This document shows positions 63,752-64,000 of a DNA stretch of 64,000 nucleotides, piece by piece. Numbering within the stretch: the stretch's first letter is position 1; every line of letters starts with the position of its first letter. Source of the stretch: Prochlorococcus_E sp000760215 (GTDB lineage Bacteria > Cyanobacteriota > Cyanobacteriia > PCC-6307 > Cyanobiaceae); NCBI RefSeq assembly GCF_047303175.1, contig NZ_CP138945.1; one strand, written 5' to 3'. The notes beneath the pieces were generated by a model. It ran no database searches. It was given only the letters and a program-made list of their open reading frames with translations, and was not told the DNA's origin. Position numbers and translations under genes: made by a program.

Positions 63752-64000
63752 GCTTTTTTTGTTTTTCACTATATTATATAAATCTTTTGCAATTATTTCT
63801 GGAACCATATGATCAACCCTTCCTCCAAATAAGGCTACTTCTTTAACAACAGAGCTACTTAAAAAACTGTGATGTGCTTCAGTAGCAAGAAATATTGTTT
63901 CAATTGATCTATCTAAGGATCTATTAGTATGTGATATCTGTAATTCATATTCAAAATCACTCATTGCTCTTAGGCCTCTAAGAATTAAATCAACATTATT
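63746..64000 (-). CDS. coaD: Phosphopantetheine adenylyltransferase (partial)
   Basis: The C-terminal 84 residues of CoaD, which makes dephospho-CoA from phosphopantetheine and ATP. The frame is open to the window edge: NNVDLILRGLRAMSDFEYEL is the family's central RGLR...SDFEYE block, followed by ETIFLATEAHHSFLSSSVVKEVALFGG, which ends the active-site region. The N-terminal nucleotide-binding half lies beyond the window. The ATG at 63964 is internal and not the start. The stop overlaps the convergent carboxypeptidase gene. Confidence 0.95.
   Translation of the reverse strand, partial: NNVDLILRGLRAMSDFEYELQISHTNRSLDRSIETIFLATEAHHSFLSSSVVKEVALFGGRVDHMVPEIIAKDLYNIVKNKKSL

Overview
The window looks like a compact, AT-rich Prochlorococcus chromosome segment, probably from a low-light-adapted strain. 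The evidence is a Pcb divinyl-chlorophyll a/b antenna protein at the left edge, petN, psaK, psb29/thf1 and chlH, a set of plant/cyanobacterial DUF families (CGLD27, DUF1995, DUF2103, DUF2499, DUF2949, DUF3038, DUF3110, DUF3318, DUF3593, DUF4335, DUF6447), and very short intergenic spaces. The strain assignment is inference from the sequence only. No insertion sequence, transposase, CRISPR array, phage module or rRNA operon was seen.

Layout. 1-3.2 kb: the 3' part of a pcb gene with a strong terminator, a small membrane protein, a glycosyltransferase-like gene, and an initiator tRNA-Met. Beside the tRNA lies a decayed copy of its own 3' half, the footprint expected of a past integration event. 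3.2-5.8 kb: a minus-strand cluster (DUF3318, rsfS, CGLD27, asparaginase II). 5.9-18.1 kb: core metabolism (carB, ABC exporter, tpiA, folP, chlH, dapB). 18.1-26.3 kb: a run of mostly small, poorly known genes, including DUF2949, DUF3038/DUF4335, several one- to four-TM proteins, a thioredoxin-like protein, a lipoprotein and petN. Five of the small genes here, including petN, are under 60 codons. 26.3-35.6 kb: thf1, clpP, ftsH, a MacB-type permease, pyk, a MazG-like protein, YggT, scpB, ilvA. 35.6-43.9 kb: dxs, then psaK with DUF3593/DUF2499, a secreted PrxQ, rpmB, htpG, a 2[4Fe-4S] ferredoxin, hisZ and an inositol monophosphatase. 44-49.9 kb: tRNA-Ser, pstBAC and a dnaK-dnaJ pair. 49.9-64 kb: DUF3110-murQ, cyclophilin, ribBA, argC, purN, pgi, leuS, then dapF - cysteine desulfurase - DUF1995 - D,D-carboxypeptidase, ending in a truncated coaD.

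How the genes fit together. Most are housekeeping genes of a photoautotroph: chlorophyll synthesis (chlH), photosystem and cytochrome b6f parts or maintenance (psaK, petN, thf1, ftsH), isoprenoids (dxs), central carbon (tpiA, pyk, pgi), amino acids (carB, ilvA, argC, dapB, dapF, hisZ), cofactors (folP, ribBA, coaD), proteostasis (clpP, ftsH, htpG, dnaK/dnaJ, cyclophilin), peptidoglycan (dapF, murQ, dacB-like) and phosphate uptake (pstCAB, without pstS nearby). Convergent pairs often abut or overlap at their stop codons. No clear new multi-gene system was found. The best leads are the tRNA-fMet scar with its neighbouring glycosyltransferase gene, the small-gene run at 20-26 kb, and the DUF2499-DUF3593-psaK unit.
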